DNA of 64,000 nt from Dactylosporangium vinaceum (GTDB taxonomy: Bacteria > Actinomycetota > Actinomycetes > Mycobacteriales > Micromonosporaceae). The DNA lies in NCBI RefSeq assembly GCF_019904175.1, contig NZ_CP061913.1, forward strand, positions 10,974,001 through 11,038,000. Direction: 5' to 3'. The position numbers and the translations under genes are program-made. Positions 28,467 through 37,420 of the stretch are shown one piece after another. The notes under the pieces were generated by a model. It did no database searches. It had not been told where the DNA came from and was given only the letters and a program-made list of their open reading frames with translations. The number at the start of each line of letters is the position of its first letter. Positions within the stretch are counted from its first letter, which is position 1.

Positions 28467-29195
28467 ATGACCTTTCCTCCATCGGCCGTGCCGCTCACCG
28501 ACGTGCAGCGCGCGCTGTGCGTCCTCGCGCACCCCGACGACGTCGACTTCGGCTCCGCCGGCACGATCGCGACCTGGGTCGATGCCGGCATCGAGGTCAA
28601 GTACCTCCTCGTGACCAGGGGCGACGCGGGCGGCTTCGACGACACGCCCCGCGCGGAGATGCCGATCCTGCGCGAGCGGGAGCAGCGCGCCGCCGCCGCG
28701 GCCGTGGGGGTCAAGCAGGTGGAGTTCCTGGAGGGGTACCGCGACGGCGTCCTCGAGCCGACGATCGGGCTGCGCCGGGACATCACGGCGGCCATCCGCC
28801 GTTTCCGCCCCGACCGGGTCCTGACCAGCTCGCCGCTGCGCCGCTGGGAACGCCTGGCCGGCCCGAGCCACCCGGACCACCTGGCCGCGGGCGAGGCGAC
28901 GACGTGCGCCGTGTATCCGGACGCCCGCAACCCGTTCACGTTCACCGACATCGGCCTGGACGCCTGGACGGTCCGCGAGATCTGGTACAGCGGCGGCCCG
29001 AACCCCGACCACATCGTCGACATCACCGACGTCTTCGACCGCAAACTGGCCGCCCTGCGCGCCCACGCCTCACAGACCAGCCACCTGGACGGCTTCGAGG
29101 AGATGCTGCGCGACCGCCACGCCCAGGTCGCCCGGGCCGGCGGCCTTGCCGAAGGCCGGCTCGCCGAGGGGTACTCGGTCTTCTCGACGGCCTGA
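28467..29195 (+). CDS. PIG-L family deacetylase
   Basis: A zinc-dependent N-acetylglucosaminyl deacetylase of the MshB/BshB/GlcNAc-PI deacetylase family. ATG 28467 gives 242 residues. The zinc site is seen in VLAHPDDVDFGSAGTIA (AHPDD, residues ~18-22) and in SHPDHLAAGEA (HPDH). In actinobacteria MshB (mycothiol) and Mca (mycothiol conjugates) belong here, but this shorter form matches generic 'PIG-L' proteins more than either. TACAAA (28454-28459) lies seven bases from the ATG, so a second, leaderless start of transcription is possible apart from read-through from aroQ. Confidence 0.9.
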   Translation: MTFPPSAVPLTDVQRALCVLAHPDDVDFGSAGTIATWVDAGIEVKYLLVTRGDAGGFDDTPRAEMPILREREQRAAAAAVGVKQVEFLEGYRDGVLEPTIGLRRDITAAIRRFRPDRVLTSSPLRRWERLAGPSHPDHLAAGEATTCAVYPDARNPFTFTDIGLDAWTVREIWYSGGPNPDHIVDITDVFDRKLAALRAHASQTSHLDGFEEMLRDRHAQVARAGGLAEGRLAEGYSVFSTA

Positions 29196-29202
29196 ACGCC
29201 TG

Positions 29203-29316
29203 CTTTCCCGACATGTCGGACACTGCGTGCCTCGACATGTCGTATTTATCGCCTGCCGGGGTATAAGTCGGATAAGTCGCGGCGCGCCAGCGCCCGACTT
29301 ATCGCGACACGCCGGA
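29203..29316. repeat. Double-palindrome intergenic repeat, uninterrupted copy
   Basis: Two palindromes head to head. The first pairs CGACATGTCG (29209-29218) with CGACATGTCG (29233-29242). The second pairs GGATAAGTCG (29270-29279) with CGACTTATCG (29295-29304). Between them is TATTTATCGCCTG followed by CCGGGGTATAAG. Read in reverse complement the whole unit matches the two flanks of the IS30 element at 36.1/37.4 kb, joined without the insertion. Family copies also occur near 49966. Confidence 0.8.
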
Positions 29317-29580
29317 GAACGGTTGTGGCAGCGAGCGCCGCGCGCGGCTGAACGTCGAGCCAGCGTCGATTGCGGCGGCGCGCTCGGTGTTGCCGGCGGA
29401 GCTGCGCCGATAGGCCCATTCGATTCGCGATGCGGTTGAAGCGTTCGACCCTGCCGTTGGGTCCAGTGGCAGTGGGGGTTTGACGCACTGCTGGACGGGC
29501 GCTGAGGTCGGTGACGGGCTGCTGGAACACCGTGCCGGCGCGGTCGACGGCGGCGGCGTGGACGTAGGAGTGGCCGATGT
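29299..29580 (-). pseudogene. IS481-like transposase relic
   Basis: Minus-strand fragments of an IS481/IS3-type integrase core are readable in two frames. GHSYVHAAAVDRAGTVF (from 29575) resembles the 'lGySYlHtAvDdhSRla' segment with the first catalytic Asp. GPNGRVERFNRI (near 29458-29420) is the block with the catalytic Glu. After a frame change, EWAYRRSSAGNTERAA (29420-29375) matches 'eWAYgrvyxSNaeRaaa'. The part between the Asp residues is deleted. It is a decayed insertion sequence between the PIG-L gene and psd. The rest of the 487-base gap is the palindromic repeat. Confidence 0.65.
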
Positions 29581-29682
29581 CACGGACCGGTTCGCTGCGG
29601 CCAAGGAGGCAAGCGGGAAGTCGGGGGTCGGCCTGCGCCGCGGCCGGACGGAGCACCGCGGCGCAGGTCGGTGGCGCTGTGC

Positions 29683-30936
29683 TCAGTGCCAGGTGGCGAT
29701 GACCGTCTGGCCGCCGATCACGCGGTCGCCCGGGGCCACCTCGGCGGTTGCCCGGTCGGCCGGCAGGTAGACGTCGGTGCGGGAGCCGAAGCGGATCAGG
29801 CCGAAGCGCTCGCCCTTCGCCAGCAGGGAGCCGATGGGGGCGCGCTGGACGATGCGGCGGGCGATCAGGCCCGTGCGCTGGACCACCGCTACGGGGCCGT
29901 GGGCGGTCTCCAGGAGGGTGTAGGCGGCCACGTTGTGCTCGGCCTCCGGCTTCATGGCGGCCGCGTAGCCGCCGTCCTCGACGAAGTAGTCGATGACCTT
30001 GCCGGCGACCGGGGCGCGGTTCACGTGGACGTCGAGGACGGAGAGGAAGACGGCGATGCGCAGGAACTCCTGGTCGCCGAAGCGCTTGTCGTACAGGCGC
30101 TCGACGCCCAGGACCTTGCCGTCGCTCGCCGCCACCACGGCGGAGGCGTCCTCGGGGACGTCGCGCTGCGGGTCGCGGAAGAACGCCGCCACCGGGGCCG
30201 CGGCCAGGGCCGGGACCAGCCACAGCTTCGACTTCGGGCGGGCCGCCTTGGCCAGTGCGGCCAGGCCCAGGGCGATGCCGGCCGCGGCCACGCCGTTGGA
30301 GTCGATGTTCATGCCCCGGGTCAGCGGCACGCTCGACGGGCGCAGGGCGGGCAGCAGGTTCGCGGCCGCGCTGTGGTGGGCCGGGGTGTGCCGGAGGCGG
30401 TGGACGCGGACCGGAGGGACGTTGCGCAGGACCAGGTCGCTGCCGACGCCGTACAGGGCGGCCTGCCGCTCGACCTCGTCGGCCGCGCCGCTGGGCAGGC
30501 GGGTCGCGGGCACCACGACGGTGAGCACGCCGCCGTCGGCGACCAGCTTGGCCAGGCCGGCGAGCACCTCGCGGGCGTCCTCGGCGGTGCCGCTCAGCGC
30601 CTCGGCCAGGATCACCACGTCGGCGGGCTCGGCGGCGTCGATCGAGTCGATCACCCGGGTGCGCTCGACGACCCAGCGGCCCTGGCGCTCCACGTGCTCG
30701 CGGAGGGCGGCGCCGCCGCCGGGGCCGGGGGCGACGACTGTCAGCCGGTCGTCGGGCAGCAGCGCGTCGATCACCGCGGCCAGGGCCGGGGAGCCGGCGA
30801 CGGCGCCGACCACCAGGCCGGTCTTGGGGCCGCCGTGGCGGGCGAGCTCGGAGGCGAGGACCCGGGCGGCCCGGTCACCGATCTGGGTCGGGCGGCGGGA
30901 GGCGCCGGACGGGCCGCCAACGGGAAGCTGGGTCAT
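29683..30936 (-). CDS. psd: Phosphatidylserine decarboxylase with N-terminal methyltransferase-like domain
   Basis: Decarboxylates phosphatidylserine to phosphatidylethanolamine, using a pyruvoyl group made by self-cleavage. The 417-residue protein is about twice the length of the short Psd type. Residues ~200-417 are the decarboxylase: VAAFFRDPQRDVP, DGKVLGVE, FLSVLDVHVNRAPVAG with the conserved His, and the cleavage site in RFGSRTDVYLP (Gly-Ser). Residues ~15-175 look like a SAM-dependent methyltransferase or dehydrogenase-like fold (VARVLASELARHG, VVGAVAGSPALAAVI, ADVVILAEALSG) but lack a clear SAM-binding GxGxG. GAGGAG sits upstream of ATG 30936. Its partner pssA lies 6.7 kb away on the same strand. 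Confidence 0.9.
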   Translation of the reverse strand: MTQLPVGGPSGASRRPTQIGDRAARVLASELARHGGPKTGLVVGAVAGSPALAAVIDALLPDDRLTVVAPGPGGGAALREHVERQGRWVVERTRVIDSIDAAEPADVVILAEALSGTAEDAREVLAGLAKLVADGGVLTVVVPATRLPSGAADEVERQAALYGVGSDLVLRNVPPVRVHRLRHTPAHHSAAANLLPALRPSSVPLTRGMNIDSNGVAAAGIALGLAALAKAARPKSKLWLVPALAAAPVAAFFRDPQRDVPEDASAVVAASDGKVLGVERLYDKRFGDQEFLRIAVFLSVLDVHVNRAPVAGKVIDYFVEDGGYAAAMKPEAEHNVAAYTLLETAHGPVAVVQRTGLIARRIVQRAPIGSLLAKGERFGLIRFGSRTDVYLPADRATAEVAPGDRVIGGQTVIATWH

Positions 30937-30997
30937 CTCGGAAGGGCTCCTCAAAAGGTTGTCTGGGCTACGTAGGGTTTCGGCCCGGCAACGGACA

Positions 30998-31031
30998 GCT
31001 GGCCGACGGGGTATCAACCCCGTCGGCCAGC
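30998..31031 (-). terminator. Perfect 14-bp hairpin between small membrane protein and psd
   Basis: GCTGGCCGACGGGG (30998-31011) and CCCCGTCGGCCAGC (31018-31031) are perfect inverse repeats around TATCAA. It lies between the minus-strand gene ending at 31117 and psd starting at 30936. No T-run follows. Best read as a terminator for the PspC pair, or a regulatory stem in the psd leader. Confidence 0.65.
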
Positions 31032-31116
31032 ATATTCCGTGCCGCGATGCGCCGTTCTCCATCCTTGACCGCCGGCCCGGGCCCCCGCCCGAGCCGAGCC
31101 TGACCCCCCGCCAGGC

Positions 31117-31359
31117 TCAGTCGGCGTCCAGGTCGTAGTCGGGCCCATCGCCGTTCGGCCCGGCCGTGCTGCGCTGCGGTTTGTCCGAGCGCAGCGCCCC
31201 CAGCAGGCCGAGCCCTCCGAACAGGATCAGGCCCACGGCCACGATCCAGCCGGCGTTCAGGTGGACCGAGACGGCCTGGTTGAAAAGCCAGACCACCACG
31301 ATTCCCAGGAAGATCAGGCCGAACGTCAGCGAGACGCCGTCCAGACGGTGCGGCTTCAT
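31117..31359 (-). CDS. Small two-helix membrane protein
   Basis: An 80-residue protein with two membrane segments (LTFGLIFLGIVVVWLFNQAV and WIVAVGLILFGGLGLLGAL) and an acidic C-terminal tail (GDGPDYDLDAD). ATG 31359 overlaps the TGA of the PspC gene by four bases, so the two are translationally coupled and probably work together. I do not recognise a family; such small proteins often accompany PspC/LiaF-type envelope-stress proteins in actinobacteria. Confidence 0.75.
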   Translation of the reverse strand: MKPHRLDGVSLTFGLIFLGIVVVWLFNQAVSVHLNAGWIVAVGLILFGGLGLLGALRSDKPQRSTAGPNGDGPDYDLDAD

Positions 31360-33470
31360 CGGTCCACCCTCACATCGCCGAATTGCAGGTCCAGGTCCAG
31401 GATCAGTGCGCCGCCCTTGCCCTTGCCGTCGGCCCCGTAGTCGGTGACCGTGGTCGTCTGCTTGAAGCCTCCGCACTGGGTCTCGAAGACCTGGCAGTCG
31501 CCGGCCTGGAGGTGCACGTTGACCGTCACGTCCACGTTCTCGGGCACCGTGATCCGCATGTCGCCGGCCCCGGTGTGGAACGCGATGGCGATCGGTGACT
31601 CCTGCCCCGCGAAGTTGAGTTCCGTGAGGTCGGCCCGGATGTCGCCGATATCCGTGGAGTATTCGTCCTGCAGCTCCGAGAAAGAGCTAGGAGCGATATT
31701 CACATTGGCTGTACTGCGAGGCAGCGCGGTCTGCGCCGCCGCTGTCGCGATGGCCAGGGCGATGCTCAGCACCACGCCGAGCAGGATGAGCACCCGGGCC
31801 CGGCCCAGCCACGCACCGGTGACGAGGCCGAGGGCGGTGATGGCCAGCGGCACCGCGAAGTACGTGCTCGGCTTGAAGTCGACAACCGTCACGTCGAGCG
31901 CCGCGAGCACACCGAGCGCGAGCAGGATCAGCGAGAACGTGATCCGGCCCAGGCGGGACTTCTCCTTGGGCTTCTTGACCTTCGGGACAACCCCCAAGCC
32001 GGGGTACGGCGCGCCGGGTACACCGGGCGGGTAGCCGAGACTCGCGGCGTACGGGCTGCCGCTGAACGGGCCGCGCGGCGCGAACGGCGGGCGGTACCCG
32101 GACTGGGCAGTCCCCGGCATCGGGGGCAGCGGCGGCAGGGGTGGCAGCGGCGGGAACGGGGTCACGGTGGGCCCCTTCGGCTCCGCATACGCGGTCGGCG
32201 GCTGCAGCGGCGGACCCGGCTCGCCGTCCGGCGCCACGGCCGTCTCGCCGGCCAGGTCCTGGGTCGTGCCCACGCCGCCCGGCCGCGGCGCGGACGCCTC
32301 GGCGGCACCGGTCATCTCGGGATCTCCTGTCGCGGTCGGCGCCGACGGGCGCGATGGTGCGGACCCGAACGACGGCGACCCGAACGACATGGGGCCGAAC
32401 GAAGGGGCCGGGCCGGGCTGGTACTGCGGTGCCCCGTACGGTGCGCCGGCCGCCGCGAACGGGCCCGGGGCCGGGTTGGGGATCGGCGGCGGCACGAACG
32501 GGCCGGGCGGCGGCGACTGCTGGCCGCCGGCGCCCTGGCCCCGCACGACGAGGGCGACGACGCCGATGACCACGGCCAGCCCGACAAGCGCGGCCCCGAA
32601 GTTCTGGGACATGACGAGCAGGAACGCGAGCACCGCGAACACGCCGATGATGATCGCCACGGGCGCCGAGGTGCCGGAGCGGCCGCGGCCCAGCAGCGCC
32701 TCCAGCGGCGAGCCGGTGTCGCCCTCGGCGGGCAGCAGGAGCCAGCCCAGCAGGTACGCGACGATGCTCACGCCGCCGGCCAGCGTCAGCACGGCGAAGA
32801 TCACCCGCCAGAGGGTGGGGTCGGTGTTGGTGGCCCGGCCGATGGCGGCGCAGACACCGGCGACGTACCGGCCCTGCTGCGGCCGGACGAGCAGGGCCCG
32901 GTTGAACCCGGCCCCGAACGGCGGCGGCGGAGCTCCGAACGGCGGCGCACCGAACGGCGGCGGCATCCCTCCCCCCGGCGGCATACCCCCACCCGGAGGC
33001 GGTGTGGCCCCACCGAACGGCGGCGCCGACGGCGGAGCGTCCTCGGCGGCCGGCGGCGGCGTGGCGGCGCGCTCGTCAGTGGTCTCCGTGATCCTCGTGG
33101 TCTCTGCGGTGTCAGTGGGCCCCGCGGTGTCAGTGGGCCACTCGAACGTCGCCGACGGGCCCGACGGGGTGTAGTCGGCGGCGAAGCTCGGGGCGACGGC
33201 CTCCGGCTCGTCCTCGTCGATCTTCCCGGCGACCGGGCCGGCGTCACCGGCGTCGCGGGCGTCGCCGACCTCGTCCGCGTCGGCGGCCTTCACCGCCGGT
33301 GAGGTCTCGGCGTCGGGGTCCGGCGCGGTGCCGGCCGCCGCGGCGGCGGGCTCTGTGGTGTCGGCGGCTTCGGGAAGTACCCCCGGAGCAGGCTTTGCGG
33401 TTTTTGCATCGCCGGCGCCGAGGGAAGCGGCGGCGGCGGCCGGCTCGTCAGCGGCGGGCGGGTTCGTCAT
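31356..33470 (-). CDS. Large PspC domain membrane protein with Pro-rich linkers
   Basis: A 704-residue envelope-stress type protein. Residues 1-185 are Ala/Pro/Asp-rich and disordered, with repeated PPFGAPP and GGGMPP. The PspC domain follows (about 190-252: NRALLVRPQQGRYVAGVCAA and LLGWLLLPAEG). More membrane segments come at ~265-325, then a second Pro-rich linker (PPLPPLPPLPPMP), three or four hydrophobic segments (~530-610), and a C-terminal extracytoplasmic LiaF/DUF2154-like beta-domain (TGAGDMRITVPENVDVTVNV). ATG 33470 faces the PspC-kinase gene across a 124-base divergent gap. By family it may sense membrane damage and act with the divergent kinase; this is inference. Confidence 0.85.
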   Translation of the reverse strand: MTNPPAADEPAAAAASLGAGDAKTAKPAPGVLPEAADTTEPAAAAAGTAPDPDAETSPAVKAADADEVGDARDAGDAGPVAGKIDEDEPEAVAPSFAADYTPSGPSATFEWPTDTAGPTDTAETTRITETTDERAATPPPAAEDAPPSAPPFGGATPPPGGGMPPGGGMPPPFGAPPFGAPPPPFGAGFNRALLVRPQQGRYVAGVCAAIGRATNTDPTLWRVIFAVLTLAGGVSIVAYLLGWLLLPAEGDTGSPLEALLGRGRSGTSAPVAIIIGVFAVLAFLLVMSQNFGAALVGLAVVIGVVALVVRGQGAGGQQSPPPGPFVPPPIPNPAPGPFAAAGAPYGAPQYQPGPAPSFGPMSFGSPSFGSAPSRPSAPTATGDPEMTGAAEASAPRPGGVGTTQDLAGETAVAPDGEPGPPLQPPTAYAEPKGPTVTPFPPLPPLPPLPPMPGTAQSGYRPPFAPRGPFSGSPYAASLGYPPGVPGAPYPGLGVVPKVKKPKEKSRLGRITFSLILLALGVLAALDVTVVDFKPSTYFAVPLAITALGLVTGAWLGRARVLILLGVVLSIALAIATAAAQTALPRSTANVNIAPSSFSELQDEYSTDIGDIRADLTELNFAGQESPIAIAFHTGAGDMRITVPENVDVTVNVHLQAGDCQVFETQCGGFKQTTTVTDYGADGKGKGGALILDLDLQFGDVRVDR

Positions 33471-33594
33471 GCCGTCAATGCTCGCGGACTCGACCCGGGA
33501 CCGCCTCAGGCATCGACCCTGAGGGCACCCTGATTCTGCGGCTCCGGGCCGCTCGGAGTGGTTTTGGGCGGTGCATCCGTGTGACGATTCGGGG

Positions 33595-34890
33595 GTGAGC
33601 AGCCCGTTCCCCGTACGCCGCCTGTACCGCGAACCCGCCGACCGGGTCGTCGGAGGCGTCGCCGCCGGCCTCGCCGCGCACCTCGGTGCGTCGGTGGTGC
33701 TGGTGCGCGTGGCGTTCGTGGTGCTCGCGGCGTTCAACGGGCTGGGGGCGCTGCTCTACGCCGCGTTCTGGGCGGTCCTGCCGATGCCACCGCACGGGCG
33801 GGGCGGCGGGCGCAACGTCAACCAGCTGTTCTCGTTCCTCGCGCTCGGCGTCGGCATCGTCGTGCTGCGGCTCATGGTGCAGCCGGAAGGCGGCGGAGGC
33901 GTCTCGGCGGTGATCGGCTGGCTCGCCGCGATCATCGCCCTCGGCGCCGGCATCATCTGGCACCAGGCCGACCCGAAGCGCCGGGAGCGCTGGTCGGCGG
34001 CCGTGCCGGGAATGCCGTGGCTGGGCGCGGTGATGGACACCAACCGCAAGTCGTATCTGGTGCGCTTCGTCGGCGGCGGCCTGCTCGTGGTGGCCGGGAT
34101 CATCGGCGTGTTCGTGGTCGGGGTGCCGCTGCGGGGCGTGCCGTTCTCCTCGATCGGCTACGGCCTGGCGTTCGCCGCCGTGGCCCTCGCTGGCGTCGGG
34201 CTGGCCCTGGCGCCGCTGCTGTACCGCATGTTCACCCAGCTCAGCACCGAGCGCGAGGCCCGGGTGCGGGAGCAGGAGCGGGCCGAGCTGGCGGCGATGA
34301 TCCACGACCAGGTGCTGCACACGCTCGCCCTGATCCAGCGCAACGCCGGGGACGTCAAAGAGGTCCAGCGGCTGGCGCGGGGGCAGGAGCGCACGCTGCG
34401 CAACTGGCTGTACAAGCCGACCGCCTCGCCCATGGAGAAGTTCAGCGCCGCCCTCGAGGAGGCGTCGGCCGAGGTCGAGGACACCTTCGCGATCGCCGTC
34501 GAGACGGTGGTCGTCGGTGACGTGGACGTCGACGAGAAGGTCGGCGCGATCGTCGCCGCCGCCCGGGAGGCGCTCGTCAACGCGGCCAAACACGCCAAAG
34601 TGCAGACGATTTCCCTGTACGCCGAGGTCGAGCCCGACTGCGTGAGCGTCTTCGTGCGCGACCGGGGCGCCGGCTTCGACCTGGCCGCGGTGGACGATGA
34701 TCGCCACGGGGTCCGCGGCTCGATCATCCTGCGCATGCAGCGCCACGGCGGCAGGGCCGAGATCCGCAGTACCCCTGGTGAGGGCACCGAAGTGCGCCTC
34801 CACATGCCGATCGACACCGAGGCCAAGCGCCGCAAGCCGGCGACAGCATCGGCTTCAGCTACGGCCCCGAGCGAAGGCGGAGAACGATGA
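33595..34890 (+). CDS. PspC-domain sensor histidine kinase (HisKA_3 type)
   Basis: A NarL/DesK-class membrane kinase. N-terminal PspC domain (YREPADRVVGGVAAGLAAHL, residues ~11-66) is followed by more hydrophobic segments (~80-122 and 155-210) and then the catalytic part. The phospho-acceptor is His237 in AMIHDQVLHTLALIQ; the ATP-binding domain shows EALVNAAKHAKV (N box), VRDRGAGFD and GTEVRLHMP. GTG 33595 gives 431 residues; a GTG at 33571 would add eight. Its stop overlaps the start of the response regulator at 34887, so they form one two-component pair, divergent from the other PspC gene. Confidence 0.9.
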   Translation: MSSPFPVRRLYREPADRVVGGVAAGLAAHLGASVVLVRVAFVVLAAFNGLGALLYAAFWAVLPMPPHGRGGGRNVNQLFSFLALGVGIVVLRLMVQPEGGGGVSAVIGWLAAIIALGAGIIWHQADPKRRERWSAAVPGMPWLGAVMDTNRKSYLVRFVGGGLLVVAGIIGVFVVGVPLRGVPFSSIGYGLAFAAVALAGVGLALAPLLYRMFTQLSTEREARVREQERAELAAMIHDQVLHTLALIQRNAGDVKEVQRLARGQERTLRNWLYKPTASPMEKFSAALEEASAEVEDTFAIAVETVVVGDVDVDEKVGAIVAAAREALVNAAKHAKVQTISLYAEVEPDCVSVFVRDRGAGFDLAAVDDDRHGVRGSIILRMQRHGGRAEIRSTPGEGTEVRLHMPIDTEAKRRKPATASASATAPSEGGER

Positions 34891-35546
34891 GCACCGACGA
34901 GACCACCCAGCGCCTGCGCGTGTTCCTGGTCGACGACCACGCGATGTTCCGCGCGGGCGTCCGCGCCGAGCTCGGCCTGCACGTCGACGTGATCGGCGAG
35001 GCGAGCGCCGTGGCCGAGGCGGTCCAGAAGATCTCCGCCCTGGAGCCTGACGTCGTCCTCCTCGACGTCCACATGCCCGACGGCGGCGGCCGCGCGGTCC
35101 TCGACGCCATGCGCCGCACCCACCCGAACGTCCGCTTCCTGGCCCTCTCGGTCTCCGACGCCGCCGAGGACGTGATCGGCCTGATCCGCGCCGGCGCCCG
35201 CGGCTACGTCACCAAGACCATCTCCCCCGACGAGCTCGCCGACGCCATCCGCCGCGTCGCCGACGGCGACGCCGTCTTCTCCCCGCGCCTGGCCGGCTTC
35301 GTACTCGACGCGTTCGCCGCCCGCCCCGACACCCCCGTCGCCGACCCGGAGCTGGACCAGCTGACCAACCGCGAGCGGGAGGTCCTGCGGCTGCTGGCTC
35401 GGGGGTACGCGTACAAGGAGATCGCGAAGGAGCTCTTCATCTCGATCAAGACGGTCGAGACGCACGTATCGAACGTGCTGCGCAAGCTGCAGATGTCCAA
35501 CCGGTACGAGCTGTCGCGCTGGGCCGCGGATCGCCGGCTCGTCTGA
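34887..35546 (+). CDS. NarL/LuxR-family response regulator
   Basis: Partner regulator of the PspC kinase. The 219-residue protein has a receiver domain with acidic pair LVDDHAMFRAGV, phospho-acceptor Asp60 (VVLLDVHMPDG) and Lys in YVTKTI, followed by a LuxR-type HTH (LTNREREVLRLLARGYAYKE and VETHVSNVLRKL, about residues 150-210). It overlaps the kinase gene by four bases. Probable targets are the divergent PspC gene and its own operon (inference). Homologous PspC-kinase/LuxR pairs are common in actinobacteria. Confidence 0.94.
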   Translation: MSTDETTQRLRVFLVDDHAMFRAGVRAELGLHVDVIGEASAVAEAVQKISALEPDVVLLDVHMPDGGGRAVLDAMRRTHPNVRFLALSVSDAAEDVIGLIRAGARGYVTKTISPDELADAIRRVADGDAVFSPRLAGFVLDAFAARPDTPVADPELDQLTNREREVLRLLARGYAYKEIAKELFISIKTVETHVSNVLRKLQMSNRYELSRWAADRRLV

Positions 35547-35563
35547 GCCGCCGCGCTTTCTGG

Positions 35564-35953
35564 TCAGGCGTCCGCCAACGGCCAGGTCGCGGTAGCGGAC
35601 ACAGACACCGATTCCTGGCCTGCAGTCAACCGGCGGGCCGTCAACGGCCGCATCGCCGGGTCGGTGTCCAGCAGCGCGTATGTGGGTCCACCCCACGCGT
35701 GACCAGCGGGCTCGTCGGACACCGCCCGACGGCTCCCGCTGCACGTGACCGCCCGGCGGGCACCCGTCGCATGCCGGTGTGCCCGACTGACCGTGGAATC
35801 GACACTCACCGGCCAATCGATACTCCTGGCAGCATCAGCAGCCGCCCGGACCTGCACCCACGCCCCGTCCCGCCATCGGACCCCGGCCACGAGGTCTCTG
35901 CTGCACCGCCCACTGCGCGCCGGTCAGGTCATGGCGCCTCGCTACCGCCACCC
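35564..35953 (-). pseudogene. IS5-family transposase relic
   Basis: Minus-strand pieces of an IS5-type transposase in at least two frames. RRHDLTGAQWAV (from ~35953) is the N-terminal block usually read as RRHDLTDAQWAxLEPLLP. VRWRDGAWVQV, then DWPVSVDSTVSRAHRHATGA and RR, hold the first catalytic Asp in 'VSVDST'. DEPAGHAWGG and PLTARRLTAGQ follow in the order expected for 'GEPADHALGRSRGG' and 'PLAxVLTPGQ'. Internal deletions remove most of the protein and the C-terminal half is missing. The piece 35954-36050 shows nothing more. Confidence 0.7.
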
Positions 35954-36050
35954 TCGCCATGAGGTCTTCAGTTATCGACCACCGCCACACCAACACACGG
36001 ACGCCTTACGAACACGGGTTAGCGCGTGACACCTGCCGCAGCAAGGGCCG

Positions 36051-36112
36051 TCCGGCGTGTCCCCGATAAGTCGGGCGCTGGCGCGCCTCGACTTATCGGA
36101 CTTATACCCTGT
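36051..36112. repeat. Palindromic repeat, left half of interrupted copy
   Basis: CGATAAGTCG (36064-36073) pairs with CGACTTATCG (36089-36098) across GGCGCTGG and CGCGCCT. It is nearly the exact reverse complement of 29258-29316, including the outer TCCGGCGTGTC and the inner ACTTATACCC. The IS30 end begins a few bases further in. Confidence 0.8.
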
Positions 36113-36115
36113 CCC

Positions 36116-37417
36116 CGGTTTCAAGGGATCGTTGCAACACCTGACCTGATCAGGGGTTGTCATGTTCAAGATCCGGGAGAGTCGTCGCCCGCAGGGATGT
36201 ATGCCGTTGCTGGCTGAGCGCGCTGCCTATTTCGAGTTCGTTGGGCAGGGGGTGCGGACGGGTGTGGCGTGCCGGCTGGTCGGGGTGGCGGAGCGGACGG
36301 GGTGGCGGTGGCGGCGGGTAGCCGCCGAGGCGGCCGCTGCGGAGGCGGCTGTGGTGGCGGCTGTGGTGGCGGCGCGGCCACCGGTGGTGGTCTCGGGCCG
36401 GTAGCTGTCTGTGGATGAGCGGGTGGTGATCGCTGACCGGGTCCGGGCCGGGGTGTCGCAGGCGGCGATCGCCGCTGAGCTCGGCCGGCCGCGGTGCACG
36501 ATCAGCCGGGAGATCGCCCGCAACGGCGACCCGGACGGCGGGTATCAGCCGTTCGCGGCGCAGCAGCGGGCCGAGCGGCGCCGGCCCCGGCCGACACTGC
36601 GGAAACGTGCTGGGAACCCCGCCCTGCGCGACGCGGTCCAGGACCTCCTCGCGGGCTGGCACAGCCCGGCCCAGATCAGCGCCCGGCTGCGCCGCGATCA
36701 CCCCGACCGACGCGAGCTGCGCGTGTCCCACGAGACCATCTACCAGGCGTTCTACGTCCAGGGCCGGGGGGCACTGCGCCGGGAACTGGCCGCGGCGTTG
36801 CGGACCGGCCGGGCCGTGCGCCGGCCCCGCAGCAGCACGGCCCGCGGGTCGCGGTTCACCGCGCCGATGCTGATGATCAGCGACCGGCCCGCCGAGGCCG
36901 ACGACCGCGCGGTCCCCGGCCACTGGGAAGGCGACCTGATCATCGGCAAGGACGGCCAGTCCGCGATCGGCACCCTCGTCGAACGCGCCACAAGATATGT
37001 GCTGCTCGTGCACCTCGGCAACCGTGGCCGCAGCGCCGAAGTCGTCCGCGACGCCCTCCTCGACACCGTCGCCACCCTCCCGCAGCACCTGAAACGGTCC
37101 CTGACCTGGGACCAAGGCTCGGAAATGGCGCTGCACCACGAGTTCACCCCGGCCACCGACATGCCCGTGTACTTCTGCGACCCGCACAACCCCTGGCAAC
37201 GCGGATCGAACGAGAACACCAACGGCCTGCTCCGCCAATACTTCCCGAAAGGCACCGACCTCACCGAGCACAGTCCCGAACACCTCGCCGCAGTCGCCGC
37301 CCAGCTCAACGGCCGCCTCCGCCAAACCCTCAACTGGGACACCCCAGCCGAACGCCTCGCACAAGTCCTCACCATCACCAACTGAAAACACTGTGTTGCA
37401 ACAACCCCTAGAAACCG
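36116..37417 (+). mobile_element. IS30-family insertion sequence, 1.3 kb, inside a palindromic repeat
   Basis: Terminal inverted repeats of about 25 bp: CGGTTTCAAGGGATCG followed by TTGCAACAC at 36116-36140, and at 37393-37417 the reverse complement of CGGTTTCTAGGGGTTG plus TTGCAACAC (21-22 of 25 matching). They enclose a single transposase frame. Outside both ends lie the two halves of the palindromic repeat whose intact form is at 29203-29316, where TATACCC and CAGGCGATAAAT are only three bases apart. This shows the element interrupted a pre-existing repeat copy. Confidence 0.85.
36162..37385 (+). pseudogene. IS30 transposase with one in-frame stop codon
   Basis: A 407-codon frame from ATG 36162 to 37385 is interrupted once by TAG at 36402-36404; both sides are in the same frame. 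The first 80 codons give MFKIRESRRPQGC and the N-terminal HTH (RTGVACRLVGVAERTGWRW). After the stop the sequence continues LSVDERVVIADRVRAG, AAIAAELGRPRCTISREIAR (second HTH), then the DDE domain with GHWEGDLIIG (first Asp), LTWDQGSEMALH (second Asp) and NPWQRGSNENTNGLLRQYFP (Glu). The family reads 'GRYLSVDER' at the break, so a Tyr codon TAC probably became TAG. The main 324-codon part could also start at GTG 36411. Otherwise intact, so decay is recent. Confidence 0.88.
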
Positions 37418-37420
37418 CCG

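Noticed and set aside
29246..30223. A minus-strand frame of 325 codons overlapping psd
   Set aside because: Most of it is an out-of-frame shadow of psd; only the last third is meaningful, as an IS481-like relic.
32167..33174. Gly/Pro-rich plus-strand frame opposite the PspC gene
   Set aside because: Complement of the Pro-rich linkers of the real minus-strand protein.
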